Of a stretch of 64,000 nucleotides of DNA, positions 48,148 through 56,747 are shown piece by piece. Made by a program: the position numbers and the translations under genes. Source of the stretch: Verrucomicrobiota bacterium (GTDB lineage: Bacteria > Verrucomicrobiota > Kiritimatiellia > CAIQIC01 > JAGNIJ01); the NCBI GenBank assembly GCA_022710725.1, contig JAKLGK010000003.1, positions 248,001-312,000 of the forward strand. Direction: 5' to 3'. Position 1 is the first letter of the stretch. The number at the start of each line of letters is the position of its first letter. The notes below the pieces were generated by a model. The model saw only the letters and a list, made by a program, of their open reading frames with translations. It was not told the DNA's origin and did no database searches.

Positions 48148-51100
48148 TTACCGGATTGGCCAGCCCGGGATGGCCCGGTCGATCTCGGCCATCAGCCGCA
48201 GGGTCTCGGCCAGGGCGACCACGATCTTCTGGTAGTGCCGCACGTCCTCGTAGGCCAGCGCCCGGCCCTTCCGGTCCTTGAGCCATTTCTCGCAGACCTG
48301 GTAGCCGCCGACGTGGAAGGCCCAGACCGACTCCGGCACGCCGTCGAAATACTGGGCCTTGTTGATGTAGACGCGGCCGTCCGCGAACTGGACCTTCTCC
48401 ACCACGTTGTCTCCCTTCTCGGGGAACGAGGTGATGAATTGCTCCAGCTTCGGCGATTCCATGAGATGCAGGCCCGCCAGTTCCGCCCCCAGCCCCGCCA
48501 GCCGGAAGAACAACTCCCGGTCCGACGTCAGCGGCAGCCGCGGGAAATCAATCTTCAGGAATTCCGCGTACCGGCTCCGGTATGTCGGCGAATGGAAGAT
48601 CGCGTAGGCGTAATGGAAGATGGATTCAGGGGTCAGGTAGGGCGCGTTCGCCGAACGCGCCGCGCGGCCGGCTGGGCCAGCCGGCCCTACCTCCAACTTC
48701 ATCCCCAACCTTCCCTCCACCGCGGCAATGAAGGACGGGGTGAAGTTGGGGCGGGGAGAGCCTAGTTGTAACTCGTTGGAATCAGGATAATGGAAGAGCG
48801 GAAAAGCTGTGCCAATGTCGTACAGCGAAACAGCGTCTTTGTTAATCAATCCTTTAACCGCCAGAAACGTTCCGGCTTCGCCTCGGCGGGATTGCCGCAA
48901 GCAAACCAGAGCCACATTCGGTCCCGCAATCATGTGCCGCATGACTTCGTAAGCCGGCCTGCTTGTAAGCCCCTGCAGATAGTACAACCAACGCATATCG
49001 AAAGGACGGTAGAGAAATGGGCGAATGTTTTCTTCGCTGAATTTTGTATTTTGCCTTCGAGCCAAAAGGTCATAACTCGAAGAATTCTCAACTCGATACG
49101 TTGACGAAAAGGGCTCCGCAATCCCATCCACGGAGTAGAAAGTACGGATTCTGTTCAGCAGAACATCACGGTCAAAATCAACAAACAGCTCATCGCGATC
49201 GGTTTTCACTCCGTTTCCAAGAACTTGAAACACGCTCTTCAAGCCTATGTATTTCTCATACTCCTCCTGCGCCCCCGTATCCTTCGGCACGAAGAACCAG
49301 TAGGGCTCCTGGGGTTTGAGTTTCGTCCATTTCGTGGATTCGACTTCGTTTGCGCCGAGCCATTCGTATTTCTGTTCCCGCCGGCCCCACAGGTCGGCGT
49401 GGGAGACCCGGGCGCCGGCGGTATGATCCGGCGTCGCGGGAGCTCCGCCCTCCACGGTCCGGTTCGCAAGGACAGCCCTGGAGGGTCGAGCTCCCGCGAG
49501 ACCGCTTTCCCCACCCTTCTTCACCGCCAATAGAATGGACACGCCGACGGTGATGTCGAAGACGTTCTCGTCCTTGCCGCCCTCGGGCGTCTTTTCCTTT
49601 TTCTTCGAGCTGCCGTGGAGGTTCAGGACGTACAGCTCGTCGAAGGACTCCATCAGCGACCGCCGCAGCCGGCGGTGCGTGATGCCGTCGAGATACGTGT
49701 TGTTGGTGATGAACCCGATCAGGCCGTGGCCCGTCTGCTCGATGCGCCACTGGGCGAACCGCAGGAATTTGATGAAGTCGTCGTCGAGGTTGAGCTTCTT
49801 CTCGTTCAAGTCCCTCTTGTAGTCCTCCAGCAGTTTCAGGATCCACGGGTTGCGGTTCATCCGCCCGAAGTTGGCGTAGGGCGGGTTGCCGAGCACGACC
49901 ATGATCGGCGCCTTCGACTTCACCTCCGAGGCGGCATCGGCCTCCTCGGAAATCCAGCTCGCGTAAAGCTGCTCGCTCTTGTGGGCGGCCTGTTCGAGGG
50001 TGTTGGTGAGGAAGACGCCGAGCCGCCGGTCGCCGGCGAAGCCGTAGCCGGTCTCCTCCAGCCGCATGCCAAGCTTGAGGTGCGCGATGGCGTACGGCGC
50101 CATGAGCAGCTCGAAGCCAAAGAGGCGGTTCAGGAGATGCTTCTCCACGTAGCCGTCCCACGCGCCCTTCTGCTTCGCGAACCGGGCGTACACCTCGTTG
50201 AGCACGGAATACAGGAACGTCGCCGTGCCGGCCGCAGGATCGAGGATCAGGGTCTTCTCGTCCGCCAAGCCGCTGGGCCGGCCGAACTTCGACTGGAGCA
50301 GGCGGTCGAGCGAGCGGACGATCCAGCCGACGACGGGCTCGGGGGTGTAGTAGACGCCGCGGCTCTCGCGCAGTTTCGGGTCGTAGGCGGCGAGGAAGGT
50401 CTCGTAGAAGTGGACGATCGGGTCTTCCTTGCCCTTCCCCTTCCCGAAGTCCCGCAGGATTTCGATCATGTCCGCGTGGCGCAGCAGGTCCACGAGGTCG
50501 TCCACCGCCCACGCCATGGTGTCGGGCATGTCCACGCCGGCGATCTCGTGGAACAGCTTGCGGAGGAAGGGATTGGTTTTCGGCAGCCGGTAGGCCGCCA
50601 TCTCGCGGGTGAACTCCTTGTTCGCCGGGGTGTGGATGCGCGCGGCGAAGAGCCCGTAGGCCAAGGTCTGGGCGAACATGTCGGCGAAGTCGGCCTCCGT
50701 GAGGTCCGGGATCAGCGTCTCGCGGAAGGCGGAGAGCCAGGCGTGGAGCCAGGGGCCGCGGGGTTTCCCGGCGCCATACTCGGCGGCGGCCTCGCGCAAC
50801 TTCGATTTTTCCAGTTCCTCCGCCTCGTGGCGGAAGGTGGCCGCGATGAGGTCCCGCAGGATGCGGGTCAGGGCGGCCATGCGGACGGCGAGGTCGCGGG
50901 CGGTGCCGATGGTCAGAGCGGGCTGCTCGTAGAAGGCATGGAGCAAGGCGGCCAGTTTCGGTTCCGCGTCCGGGAGCGGCCGCAGTTTCCCTTTCGCGTC
51001 CACCTCCGCCACGCGCAGGGCCAGGCGCGGCTCGCCGCCGACGAACCAGCGGAAGTCGAGGTAATCCGTGAGAATCCAGTTGGCCAGCCCGTCGCGGTAG

Positions 51101-51378
51101 CGGACGAACTGCTCGCCGTGCGGGCCGCGGCCCCGGGCCATCTCGTCGAGGTCCGTCCCGATATCCTTGGTCTCGACGTAGCCCAGCGGGGTTTTCCGGC
51201 GCGTGACGATGAAGTCCGGGGCGCCGCAGGCGATGCGGCGCGGCTCGTTGGTGGCGTCCACGTCCTTGCCGAAGGCTTCGAGGAGCCGTTCGAGGAACGG
51301 GCGGTAGGTGTGCTCCGTGGCGATCCCCTTGTCGAGGTTCCGCTTGAGTTCAGAGAGATAGTCCCCCAACGGCGTCAC
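48148..51378 (-). CDS. Type ISP-like restriction-modification enzyme (nuclease + N6-adenine methyltransferase), no helicase
   Basis: A single 1076-residue polypeptide. The N-terminal part has the PD-(D/E)xK nuclease pattern in CGAPDFIVTRRK and GYVETKDIG (residues about 52-74). A helical coupler follows, then the methyltransferase with SAM motif LDPAAGTATFLYSV (about 378) and catalytic LGNPPYANFG (about 495). The C-terminal part resembles the type ISP specificity domain. LlaGI-type ISP enzymes carry a helicase between nuclease and methylase; here it is missing. Two palindromic elements are read in frame, near residues 627-648 (GARPSRAVLANRTVEGGAP) and 896-914 (GPAGPAGRAARSANAP). Neither interrupts a motif. 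It lies 71 nt after a nucleotidyltransferase gene on the same strand. Confidence 0.85.
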   Translation of the reverse strand: MTPLGDYLSELKRNLDKGIATEHTYRPFLERLLEAFGKDVDATNEPRRIACGAPDFIVTRRKTPLGYVETKDIGTDLDEMARGRGPHGEQFVRYRDGLANWILTDYLDFRWFVGGEPRLALRVAEVDAKGKLRPLPDAEPKLAALLHAFYEQPALTIGTARDLAVRMAALTRILRDLIAATFRHEAEELEKSKLREAAAEYGAGKPRGPWLHAWLSAFRETLIPDLTEADFADMFAQTLAYGLFAARIHTPANKEFTREMAAYRLPKTNPFLRKLFHEIAGVDMPDTMAWAVDDLVDLLRHADMIEILRDFGKGKGKEDPIVHFYETFLAAYDPKLRESRGVYYTPEPVVGWIVRSLDRLLQSKFGRPSGLADEKTLILDPAAGTATFLYSVLNEVYARFAKQKGAWDGYVEKHLLNRLFGFELLMAPYAIAHLKLGMRLEETGYGFAGDRRLGVFLTNTLEQAAHKSEQLYASWISEEADAASEVKSKAPIMVVLGNPPYANFGRMNRNPWILKLLEDYKRDLNEKKLNLDDDFIKFLRFAQWRIEQTGHGLIGFITNNTYLDGITHRRLRRSLMESFDELYVLNLHGSSKKKEKTPEGGKDENVFDITVGVSILLAVKKGGESGLAGARPSRAVLANRTVEGGAPATPDHTAGARVSHADLWGRREQKYEWLGANEVESTKWTKLKPQEPYWFFVPKDTGAQEEYEKYIGLKSVFQVLGNGVKTDRDELFVDFDRDVLLNRIRTFYSVDGIAEPFSSTYRVENSSSYDLLARRQNTKFSEENIRPFLYRPFDMRWLYYLQGLTSRPAYEVMRHMIAGPNVALVCLRQSRRGEAGTFLAVKGLINKDAVSLYDIGTAFPLFHYPDSNELQLGSPRPNFTPSFIAAVEGRLGMKLEVGPAGPAGRAARSANAPYLTPESIFHYAYAIFHSPTYRSRYAEFLKIDFPRLPLTSDRELFFRLAGLGAELAGLHLMESPKLEQFITSFPEKGDNVVEKVQFADGRVYINKAQYFDGVPESVWAFHVGGYQVCEKWLKDRKGRALAYEDVRHYQKIVVALAETLRLMAEIDRAIPGWPIR
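48635..48692. repeat. In-frame three-way palindromic element in the restriction-modification gene
   Basis: Outer arms AGGTAGGGC (48635-48643) and GCCCTACCT (48684-48692) enclose two hairpins: GGCGCGTTCG/CGAACGCGCC (48641-48661, 1-nt loop) and GGCCGGCTGG/CCAGCCGGCC (48666-48686, 1-nt loop). Translated as a Gly/Ala/Pro/Arg-rich segment. Confidence 0.8.
49434..49499. repeat. In-frame 66-bp palindromic element in the restriction-modification gene
   Basis: Arms 49434-49454 and 49479-49499 pair at 19 of 21 positions (TCGCGGGAGCTC and CCCTCCA with their complements; two mismatched bases between) around a 24-bp spacer. Its 66-bp length is exactly 22 codons. Confidence 0.8.
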
Positions 51379-51400
51379 GGAGGGAATTTAACAAACCTCC

Positions 51401-51467
51401 CCATCCGCGTCCATCCGCGTTATCCGCGGTTCCTTTCTTACCGCGGATTTCACGGATGGGCGCGGAT
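51401..51467 (+). repeat. Nested palindrome, copy B
   Basis: Core 51411-51467, preceded by an extra CCATCCGCGT. Inner arms ATCCGCGG (51422-51429) and CCGCGGAT (51441-51448) are perfect; outer arms ATCCGCG and CGCGGAT as in the other copies. It overlaps the last residues and the stop of the nucleotidyltransferase gene and lies 22 nt before the restriction-modification start. Confidence 0.85.
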
Positions 51468-52010
51468 ATCCGGGAGCAACTCGTCAAAGCCGGTCAATTG
51501 ATATCGTCGGCACAGGGAACGAATCGCCTTCAGATCCGCATCCGGATTCCGGTTCAACAATTCCACAATATCGGCCTTGGACTTGAATCCTCCGGCATAG
51601 AGTTTCATCGCCACCAGGTGTGGCAGCGGCGCGATCTTGAGCCGGCTGCCCTCTTCGACGACAACCGTGGCCTCGCGCAGGGCGTCTTCGATGACCGCCG
51701 GGAAACGGCCCGAAAAACTGATGATCTGCAGCGATCCGAAAGGGCCTGTCACATTGATCACGCCACCGAGCGGATCCGCGGCGTCCGGCTCCCGCAATTC
51801 CGCTGCATAACCCGCCCGGCGCAAGGCGGCCTCCACAACGCGCAGCGCGGGCAGATCGGCGTTGATTCCAAGATCAATATCCTCCGTCTGGCGCACATAG
51901 TGGTGTGCCGCCAAGGCCACGCCGCCAATGATCACCGCGTCTATCCGATGCTGTTGGAGAATGGAAACAACATCTTCCGCGGCCTGAAGTAGCGCTCGGG
52001 GATCATCCAC
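51450..52010 (-). CDS. AbiEii/DUF6036-like nucleotidyltransferase, second in the window
   Basis: 186 residues with the nucleotidyltransferase loop IIGGVALAAHHYVRQTEDID near residues 27-46, where the last D residues bind metal, and a late helical part with VAMKLYAGGFKSKADIVELL, typical of DUF6036/AbiEii-like proteins. The last residues (DIRAHP) and the stop codon are inside repeat copy B, so the C-terminus may have been replaced by repeat insertion. It overlaps the short upstream gene by 8 nt. Toxin function is possible but not shown. Confidence 0.75.
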   Translation of the reverse strand: MDDPRALLQAAEDVVSILQQHRIDAVIIGGVALAAHHYVRQTEDIDLGINADLPALRVVEAALRRAGYAAELREPDAADPLGGVINVTGPFGSLQIISFSGRFPAVIEDALREATVVVEEGSRLKIAPLPHLVAMKLYAGGFKSKADIVELLNRNPDADLKAIRSLCRRYQLTGFDELLPDIRAHP

Positions 52011-52194
52011 GGCGTGGCGAGGCTCCCACGGGTTTGAGCCATGAGAAGCGCCTGCTCATGGTGAGCGCGGCCCGGATCCTGTCAAGGACCGGCATACCGC
52101 GCAGGCGCTCGACTTCCCGGGCGCGCAATCCCTCCGCACACACGCTGCGCCGAGGCCCCGAAAGCCCGCCAAGGCGTTTTCCCTGACTCGTCAT
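52003..52194 (-). CDS. Short partner of the second nucleotidyltransferase
   Basis: I start at the second ATG (52194), giving 63 residues; a 75-residue version from 52230 is possible. Basic and helical, with LRAREVERLRGMPVLDRIRA followed by ALTMSRRFSWL. Short helical proteins ending in RIR.AL..... are frequent before DUF6036 nucleotidyltransferases. It overlaps the next gene by 8 nt. The sequence differs from the partner at 1223-1408, so these are two distinct pair types. Confidence 0.5.
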   Translation of the reverse strand: MTSQGKRLGGLSGPRRSVCAEGLRAREVERLRGMPVLDRIRAALTMSRRFSWLKPVGASPRRG

Positions 52195-52291
52195 GCTCTT
52201 GAAACTACTCTTGCAGGGTGAAGATTGCAAATGCCCAATTCTTCAACTTCCTTGAGTAACTTACCCTTACAACGGCGGTCGGAAAACTATG

Positions 52292-52316
52292 CCGGCTGCG
52301 GGTCCACCAGCCATAG
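52292..52316 (+). pseudogene. 3'-end remnant of a secreted-protein gene
   Basis: These 25 bases are identical to the last 25 of the fragment at 57784-57808, reading ...RLRVHQP and a stop. Upstream sequence is unrelated. It precedes repeat copy C by 10 nt and shows that another copy of this gene family once lay here. The remaining sequence from 52195 to 52551 has no gene. Confidence 0.6.
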
Positions 52317-52325
52317 GCGGGGTTT

Positions 52326-52383
52326 CCATCCGCGTATTTCCGCGGTTCTTTTTTTGCCGCGGATTTCGCGGAGGGGCGCGGAT
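52326..52383 (+). repeat. Nested palindrome, copy C
   Basis: Inner arms TTCCGCGG (left, with a mismatch at the outer base) and CCGCGGAT, outer arms ATCCGCG and CGCGGAT, with a run of seven T in the loop. The 13 bases before the core (ATAGGCGGGGTTT, from 52313) are also found before copy D, so these two copies are the closest relatives. Confidence 0.85.
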
Positions 52384-52551
52384 AGGGGGCCTGGCGGCCC
52401 GGCTCCAACATAAAGCGCGCCAGTTGGTTATCGTTATTCGCGCCTCGCTTTTTTCTTGATTCCTGCGGGGGGCGCAGGAAGAATGCGCGCCACCATTGTT
52501 GGTCGTGGATGGGCGCGGAGAACTGCGGCAACACAAGGAGGACGGCGGGCC

Positions 52552-55500
52552 ATGAAGATCCATACCTTTCTATTCCTGTCTTTTTCAGCGTTGGCATGGT
52601 CGCCTGCGCGGGCGGCGATGGACCTGGCGGTGACGAAGAGCGGAAATCCACCCGTGCCGGCGATCGGGGACACGGTGACGTACACGATCACGGCGACGAA
52701 CGTCGGCGACACGGCGGCGACGTCGGCCACCGTTTCGGACGTGCTGCCCTCGGGGGTCTGGTATCTCAACCACAGCAACGGGACGTATGCGGTGACGAAC
52801 GGGGCGTGGAGCATCGGCGCGCTCGATGTGGGTTCGAGCACATCGCTGCTGATCCAGGCGCGCGTACTGATGCCGCCCGGCGAGGCCTGCGTGATCACCA
52901 ACCCCACGCCGGAAGCGGGCGATTACTTAGGCTATTCCGTGGCGGGCCTGGGCTCGGACAAGTTCATCGTAGGCGCCTGTATTGACAATGCCGGGGGGAC
53001 CTATGCCGGGAGCGTGTATCTCTACAACACGAACGGGAGCGTGCTGGTGACGATCACCAATCCCGTGCCGGCGCCAAGCAATTACTTCGGCTGTTCGGTG
53101 GCGAGCCTGGGCTCGGACAAAATCATCGTGGGCGCCATGCAGGACGACACCGGCGCGGACAATGCCGGGAGCGTGTATCTCTACGACATGAACGGGGCCT
53201 TGCTGGTGACGATCACCAATCCCGCGCCGGACGCGGACGATATGTTCGGCAATTCCGTGGCGGGCCTGGGCGCGGACAAGATCATCGTGGGTGCAAGGTA
53301 TGACGACGCCGGAGCGTATGATGATGATGCCGGGGGCGTCTATCTCTACGACACGAACGGGGTCTTGCTGGTGACGATCACCAACCCCGCGCCGGAAGAG
53401 GGCGATTACTTCGGCCGTTCGGTGGCGAGCCTGGGCGCGGACAAGATCATCGTGGGCGCCGATCAGGACAACGCCGGAGCGTATGCTGCCGGGAGCGTAT
53501 ATCTCTACGACATGAGTGGAGTCTTGCTGCTGACGATCACCAATCCCGCGCCGAACTCGAGCGATTACTTCGGCTTTTCGGTGGCGAGCCTGGACTCGGA
53601 CAAGATCATCGTGGGCGCCTATCAGGACGACGCCGGAGCGGCCAATGCCGGGAGCGCCTATCTCTTCGACACGAACGGGATATTGCTGGCGACCATCGCC
53701 AACCCCGCGCCGACAAAGAACGATTACTTCGGCTATTCCGTGGCGGGCCTGGGCTCTGACAAAATCATCGTGGGCGCCTATCAGGACGACGCCGGTGCGG
53801 CCGATGCCGGGAGTGCCTATCTCTTCGACACGAACGGGATCTTGCTGGCAAACATCGCCAACCCCCTGCCGGCCGCGACCGATTGCTTCGGCCCATCCGT
53901 GGCGGGCCTGGGCTCGGACAAGATACTCGTGGGTGCCGTTTTGGACGACGCCGGAGCGGCCAATGCCGGAAGCGTGTATCTTTTCGAACCAGACGCCGGC
54001 GGCGCGTTTGTCCGCAACACGGCGGCGTTGACCGCGTCCGATCCGGCGGATACGATTCCCGCCAACAATACCGGCACGGTGGCTTTTGCGGTGGGGATGG
54101 AGGCAGACCTCGCGATCGCCAAGTCCGGCGCCTCTGCCCAGCTCCCGTTGCTGGCGACCAACACCTACACGATCACGGTGACCAATCGCGGCCCGGCCAC
54201 GGCCACGGCTCTCCGAATCGCCGACCTCTTACCTGGCGATTTGCAGTTCGTTTCGGCCACGCCGGATGCGGGCTGGTACGAAACGGCCAGCCACCTTTGG
54301 AACATCAACCGGCTGGGTGCCGGCGACAGCGCGTCGCTGACCCTGCAGGCCAGGGTGCAGGAGTCCTGGCCCCTCGCGGTGACGATCACCAACCCCGCGC
54401 CGGCTTCGCAAGATGCCTTCGGCTGTTCGGTGGCGAGCGTGGGCTCGGACAAGTTCATCGTGGGCGCCTTTCAGGACGACGCCGGAAGTAACAATGCCGG
54501 GAGTGCCTATCTCTACGACACCAGCGGGGCCTTGCTGGCGACCATCACCAACCCTGCGCCGGCCGCGGGCGATTACTTCGGCAATTCCGTGGCGGGCCTG
54601 GGCACGGACAAGATCATCGTGGGCGCCTATTCTGACGACGCCGGAACTAACAATGCCGGGAGCGCCTATCTCTACGACACCAGCGGGGTCTTGCTGACGA
54701 CCATCACCAACCCCGCGCCGGCGGCGAACGATTACTTCGGCTATTCCGTGGCGGGCCTGGGCACGGACAAGATCCTCGTGGGTGCCAATCAGGACGACGC
54801 CGGAGCGGTCAATGCCGGGAGCGTCTATCTCTACAACACGAACGGGGTCTTGCTGGTGACGATCACCAATCCCGCGCCGGCGGCGAACGATTACTTCGGC
54901 TGTTCCGTGGCGGGCTTGGGCTCGGACAAGATCATCGTGGGCGCTTATGGGAACTCCAACGGAGCGATCGCTGCCGGGAGCGTGTATCTCTTTGACGCCA
55001 ATGGGGTCTTGTTGACGACCATCACCAACCCCGCGCCGGCGGCGAGCGATTACTTCGGCATTTCCGTGGCGGGCTTGGGCTCGGATAAGATCATTGTGGG
55101 CGCCAATCAGGACGACGCCGTAGCGACCGATGGCGGGAGCGCCTATCTCTTCGACACGAACGGGGTCTTGCTGGCGACGATCACCAATCCCGCGCCGATG
55201 GTGCAAGCTTTCTTCGGCTATTCCGTGGCGGGCGTGAGATCGGACAGAATCATCGTGGGCGCTCCCCGAGACAGCTCCTCCGGAGCTATCTATGCTGGGA
55301 GTGCCTATCTCTTCGATACGAACGGGGTCTTTCTGCCGACGATCGCCAAACCCGCGCTGCCGGAGCAAGCTCTCTTTGGCTGGTCGGTGGCGGGCGTGGG
55401 ATCGAATAAAGTCATCGTGGGCGCTGCTTACAACTCTGTCGGAACGACCTATGATGGGAGCGCTTATCTTTACAATTGCAGGACGCCGCCTTATAGCGTC

Positions 55501-56517
55501 ACCAACCGGGTGACTCCGCTGACCTACGCCCAGGCCCTCACCAACGAGGCCAACGCCTCCGCCTCCGCGTCCCTCCTCGTGGGCGAGGGCGGCGGGACGA
55601 CCTATGACCTGACCATCGAATCGCCCTACGGCTCGACCGTCCCGGCGGTGGGCGTGCACGAGGTCAACGAGGGGCAAGAGGTGACGGTCCAGGCCATTTC
55701 GCCCGATACCCGCGGCACGACGCAGTATGTCTGCACCGGCTGGACGGCGACGGCGAACCTGTCCCCGGCCAGCGGCTCGGGCACCCAGGCCGTCGTGACC
55801 GTCAACGGGGACGGCACCCTGACGTGGCTCTGGCGTACGGACTTCTGGCTGGACCCGAGCGCCGGGCCGAACGGCTCGGTGGACCGGGTCGGCGGCTGGT
55901 TCACCAACAACGAGCCGGTGTCCGTGGAAGCGCTGCCGGACGCTTGCTATCACTTCACCAACTGGACCGGCGACGTGGAGGCCGGCTCGGAGCAGGACAA
56001 TCCGCTGAACCTGGTCATGGACGGGCCCAGGGCGGTGAAGGCGTACTTCACGGCGATCACGACCACTAATGGCACCCCGCTCTGGTGGCTGGCGCAATAT
56101 GGCATCACCAACAACCTGGAAGAGGCGGTGTTCGACGATCCGGACCACGACGGCATCCCGACGGGGGATGAGTATATCGCCAACACTGACCCGACCAACG
56201 CAATGTCGTTCCTGCAAACGGCGGCCTATGGGCTGATCTATGGCACAAACTGCTATGACGTGGTGACGACCAACAGCGAGCCGCCCTACGAGGTGGTCAC
56301 AAACGTCATTTGCGATGTGATCGGCCAGGTGATGGGCTGGCCCTGCGCCACGGACCGCGTCTATGACGTGCAGCATGCCATGGCGCTGCCGCCCGGGATC
56401 TGGGCGCCGATGCCGGGCATGACGAACCTGGTGCCGACGTCCGGCATGCTGGTGCTCACCAACACGATCACGGGCGATCCCATCCAGTTCTATCGCCTGC
56501 GCGCGCGGCTGCCGTAG
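52552..56517 (+). CDS. Secreted protein with two DUF11-like domains and 14 FG-GAP-like repeats (7+7)
   Basis: The start at 52552 has AAGGAGG upstream and begins a signal peptide (MKIHTFLFLSFSALAWSPAR). Order in the 1321-residue protein: DUF11-like domain (about 25-105); seven repeats of about 49 residues with the pattern TITNPAPxxxDYFGxSVAGL and DKIIVGAxxDDAG (about 108-470); second DUF11-like domain (about 515-600); seven more repeats (about 605-970); then InlB/bacterial-repeat-like domains including GPNGSVDRVGGWFTNNEPVS, a calcium-loop-like DPDHDGIPTGDEYIANTDP and a C-terminal beta domain ending FYRLRARLP. Each set of seven would suit one seven-bladed propeller. Probably an extracellular or surface protein; function unknown. 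Confidence 0.8.
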   Translation: MKIHTFLFLSFSALAWSPARAAMDLAVTKSGNPPVPAIGDTVTYTITATNVGDTAATSATVSDVLPSGVWYLNHSNGTYAVTNGAWSIGALDVGSSTSLLIQARVLMPPGEACVITNPTPEAGDYLGYSVAGLGSDKFIVGACIDNAGGTYAGSVYLYNTNGSVLVTITNPVPAPSNYFGCSVASLGSDKIIVGAMQDDTGADNAGSVYLYDMNGALLVTITNPAPDADDMFGNSVAGLGADKIIVGARYDDAGAYDDDAGGVYLYDTNGVLLVTITNPAPEEGDYFGRSVASLGADKIIVGADQDNAGAYAAGSVYLYDMSGVLLLTITNPAPNSSDYFGFSVASLDSDKIIVGAYQDDAGAANAGSAYLFDTNGILLATIANPAPTKNDYFGYSVAGLGSDKIIVGAYQDDAGAADAGSAYLFDTNGILLANIANPLPAATDCFGPSVAGLGSDKILVGAVLDDAGAANAGSVYLFEPDAGGAFVRNTAALTASDPADTIPANNTGTVAFAVGMEADLAIAKSGASAQLPLLATNTYTITVTNRGPATATALRIADLLPGDLQFVSATPDAGWYETASHLWNINRLGAGDSASLTLQARVQESWPLAVTITNPAPASQDAFGCSVASVGSDKFIVGAFQDDAGSNNAGSAYLYDTSGALLATITNPAPAAGDYFGNSVAGLGTDKIIVGAYSDDAGTNNAGSAYLYDTSGVLLTTITNPAPAANDYFGYSVAGLGTDKILVGANQDDAGAVNAGSVYLYNTNGVLLVTITNPAPAANDYFGCSVAGLGSDKIIVGAYGNSNGAIAAGSVYLFDANGVLLTTITNPAPAASDYFGISVAGLGSDKIIVGANQDDAVATDGGSAYLFDTNGVLLATITNPAPMVQAFFGYSVAGVRSDRIIVGAPRDSSSGAIYAGSAYLFDTNGVFLPTIAKPALPEQALFGWSVAGVGSNKVIVGAAYNSVGTTYDGSAYLYNCRTPPYSVTNRVTPLTYAQALTNEANASASASLLVGEGGGTTYDLTIESPYGSTVPAVGVHEVNEGQEVTVQAISPDTRGTTQYVCTGWTATANLSPASGSGTQAVVTVNGDGTLTWLWRTDFWLDPSAGPNGSVDRVGGWFTNNEPVSVEALPDACYHFTNWTGDVEAGSEQDNPLNLVMDGPRAVKAYFTAITTTNGTPLWWLAQYGITNNLEEAVFDDPDHDGIPTGDEYIANTDPTNAMSFLQTAAYGLIYGTNCYDVVTTNSEPPYEVVTNVICDVIGQVMGWPCATDRVYDVQHAMALPPGIWAPMPGMTNLVPTSGMLVLTNTITGDPIQFYRLRARLP

Positions 56518-56530
56518 AGCGGCCGCGGAT

Positions 56531-56584
56531 GGCCCACCCCCGGAGGCCCGGCCTCCGGGGGCGCGCCGCCCATGCCGGTGGGCC
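56531..56584 (+). terminator. Nested hairpin after the propeller gene
   Basis: Inner arms CCCCCGGAGGC (56537-56547) and its complement (56551-56561) with a 3-nt loop; outer arms GGCCCACC (56531-56538) and GGTGGGCC (56577-56584). It lies 14 nt after the stop. No U-tract follows, so it may be a repeat rather than a true terminator. Confidence 0.5.
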
Positions 56585-56624
56585 TTGGCATTCGGCAGGG
56601 TCAGCTATTCAAAGCCAGGATATA

Positions 56625-56695
56625 TGAACAGGAGGTAACAGAGGAAATGGCGCCATCAGGTCTTTGTTCGCTTTGTTTCCTTCTGTTCAGGATGG
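56625..56695. repeat. Imperfect inverted repeat with AACAGAGG-type arms
   Basis: Left TGAACAGGAGGTAACAGAGG and right CTTTGTTTCCTTCTGTTCA are imperfect complements around a central ATGGCGCCAT palindrome. No gene is seen in this part of the 500-nt gap (56518-57016). Confidence 0.5.
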
Positions 56696-56747
56696 GCTTG
56701 GGCAGGTGAAGGCGATGTCCGAATCCAATTTCCAAGGCCCGCATGCT

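Noticed and set aside
52881..55470. The regular 150-bp periodicity as a CRISPR or tandem satellite array
   Set aside because: It is the coding sequence of FG-GAP-like protein repeats in one open frame; units vary as protein repeats do and have no spacers.
56523..56530. CCGCGGAT just after the propeller gene as a fifth copy of the nested palindrome
   Set aside because: Only one inner arm is present; the partner arm, outer arms and T-rich loop are missing.
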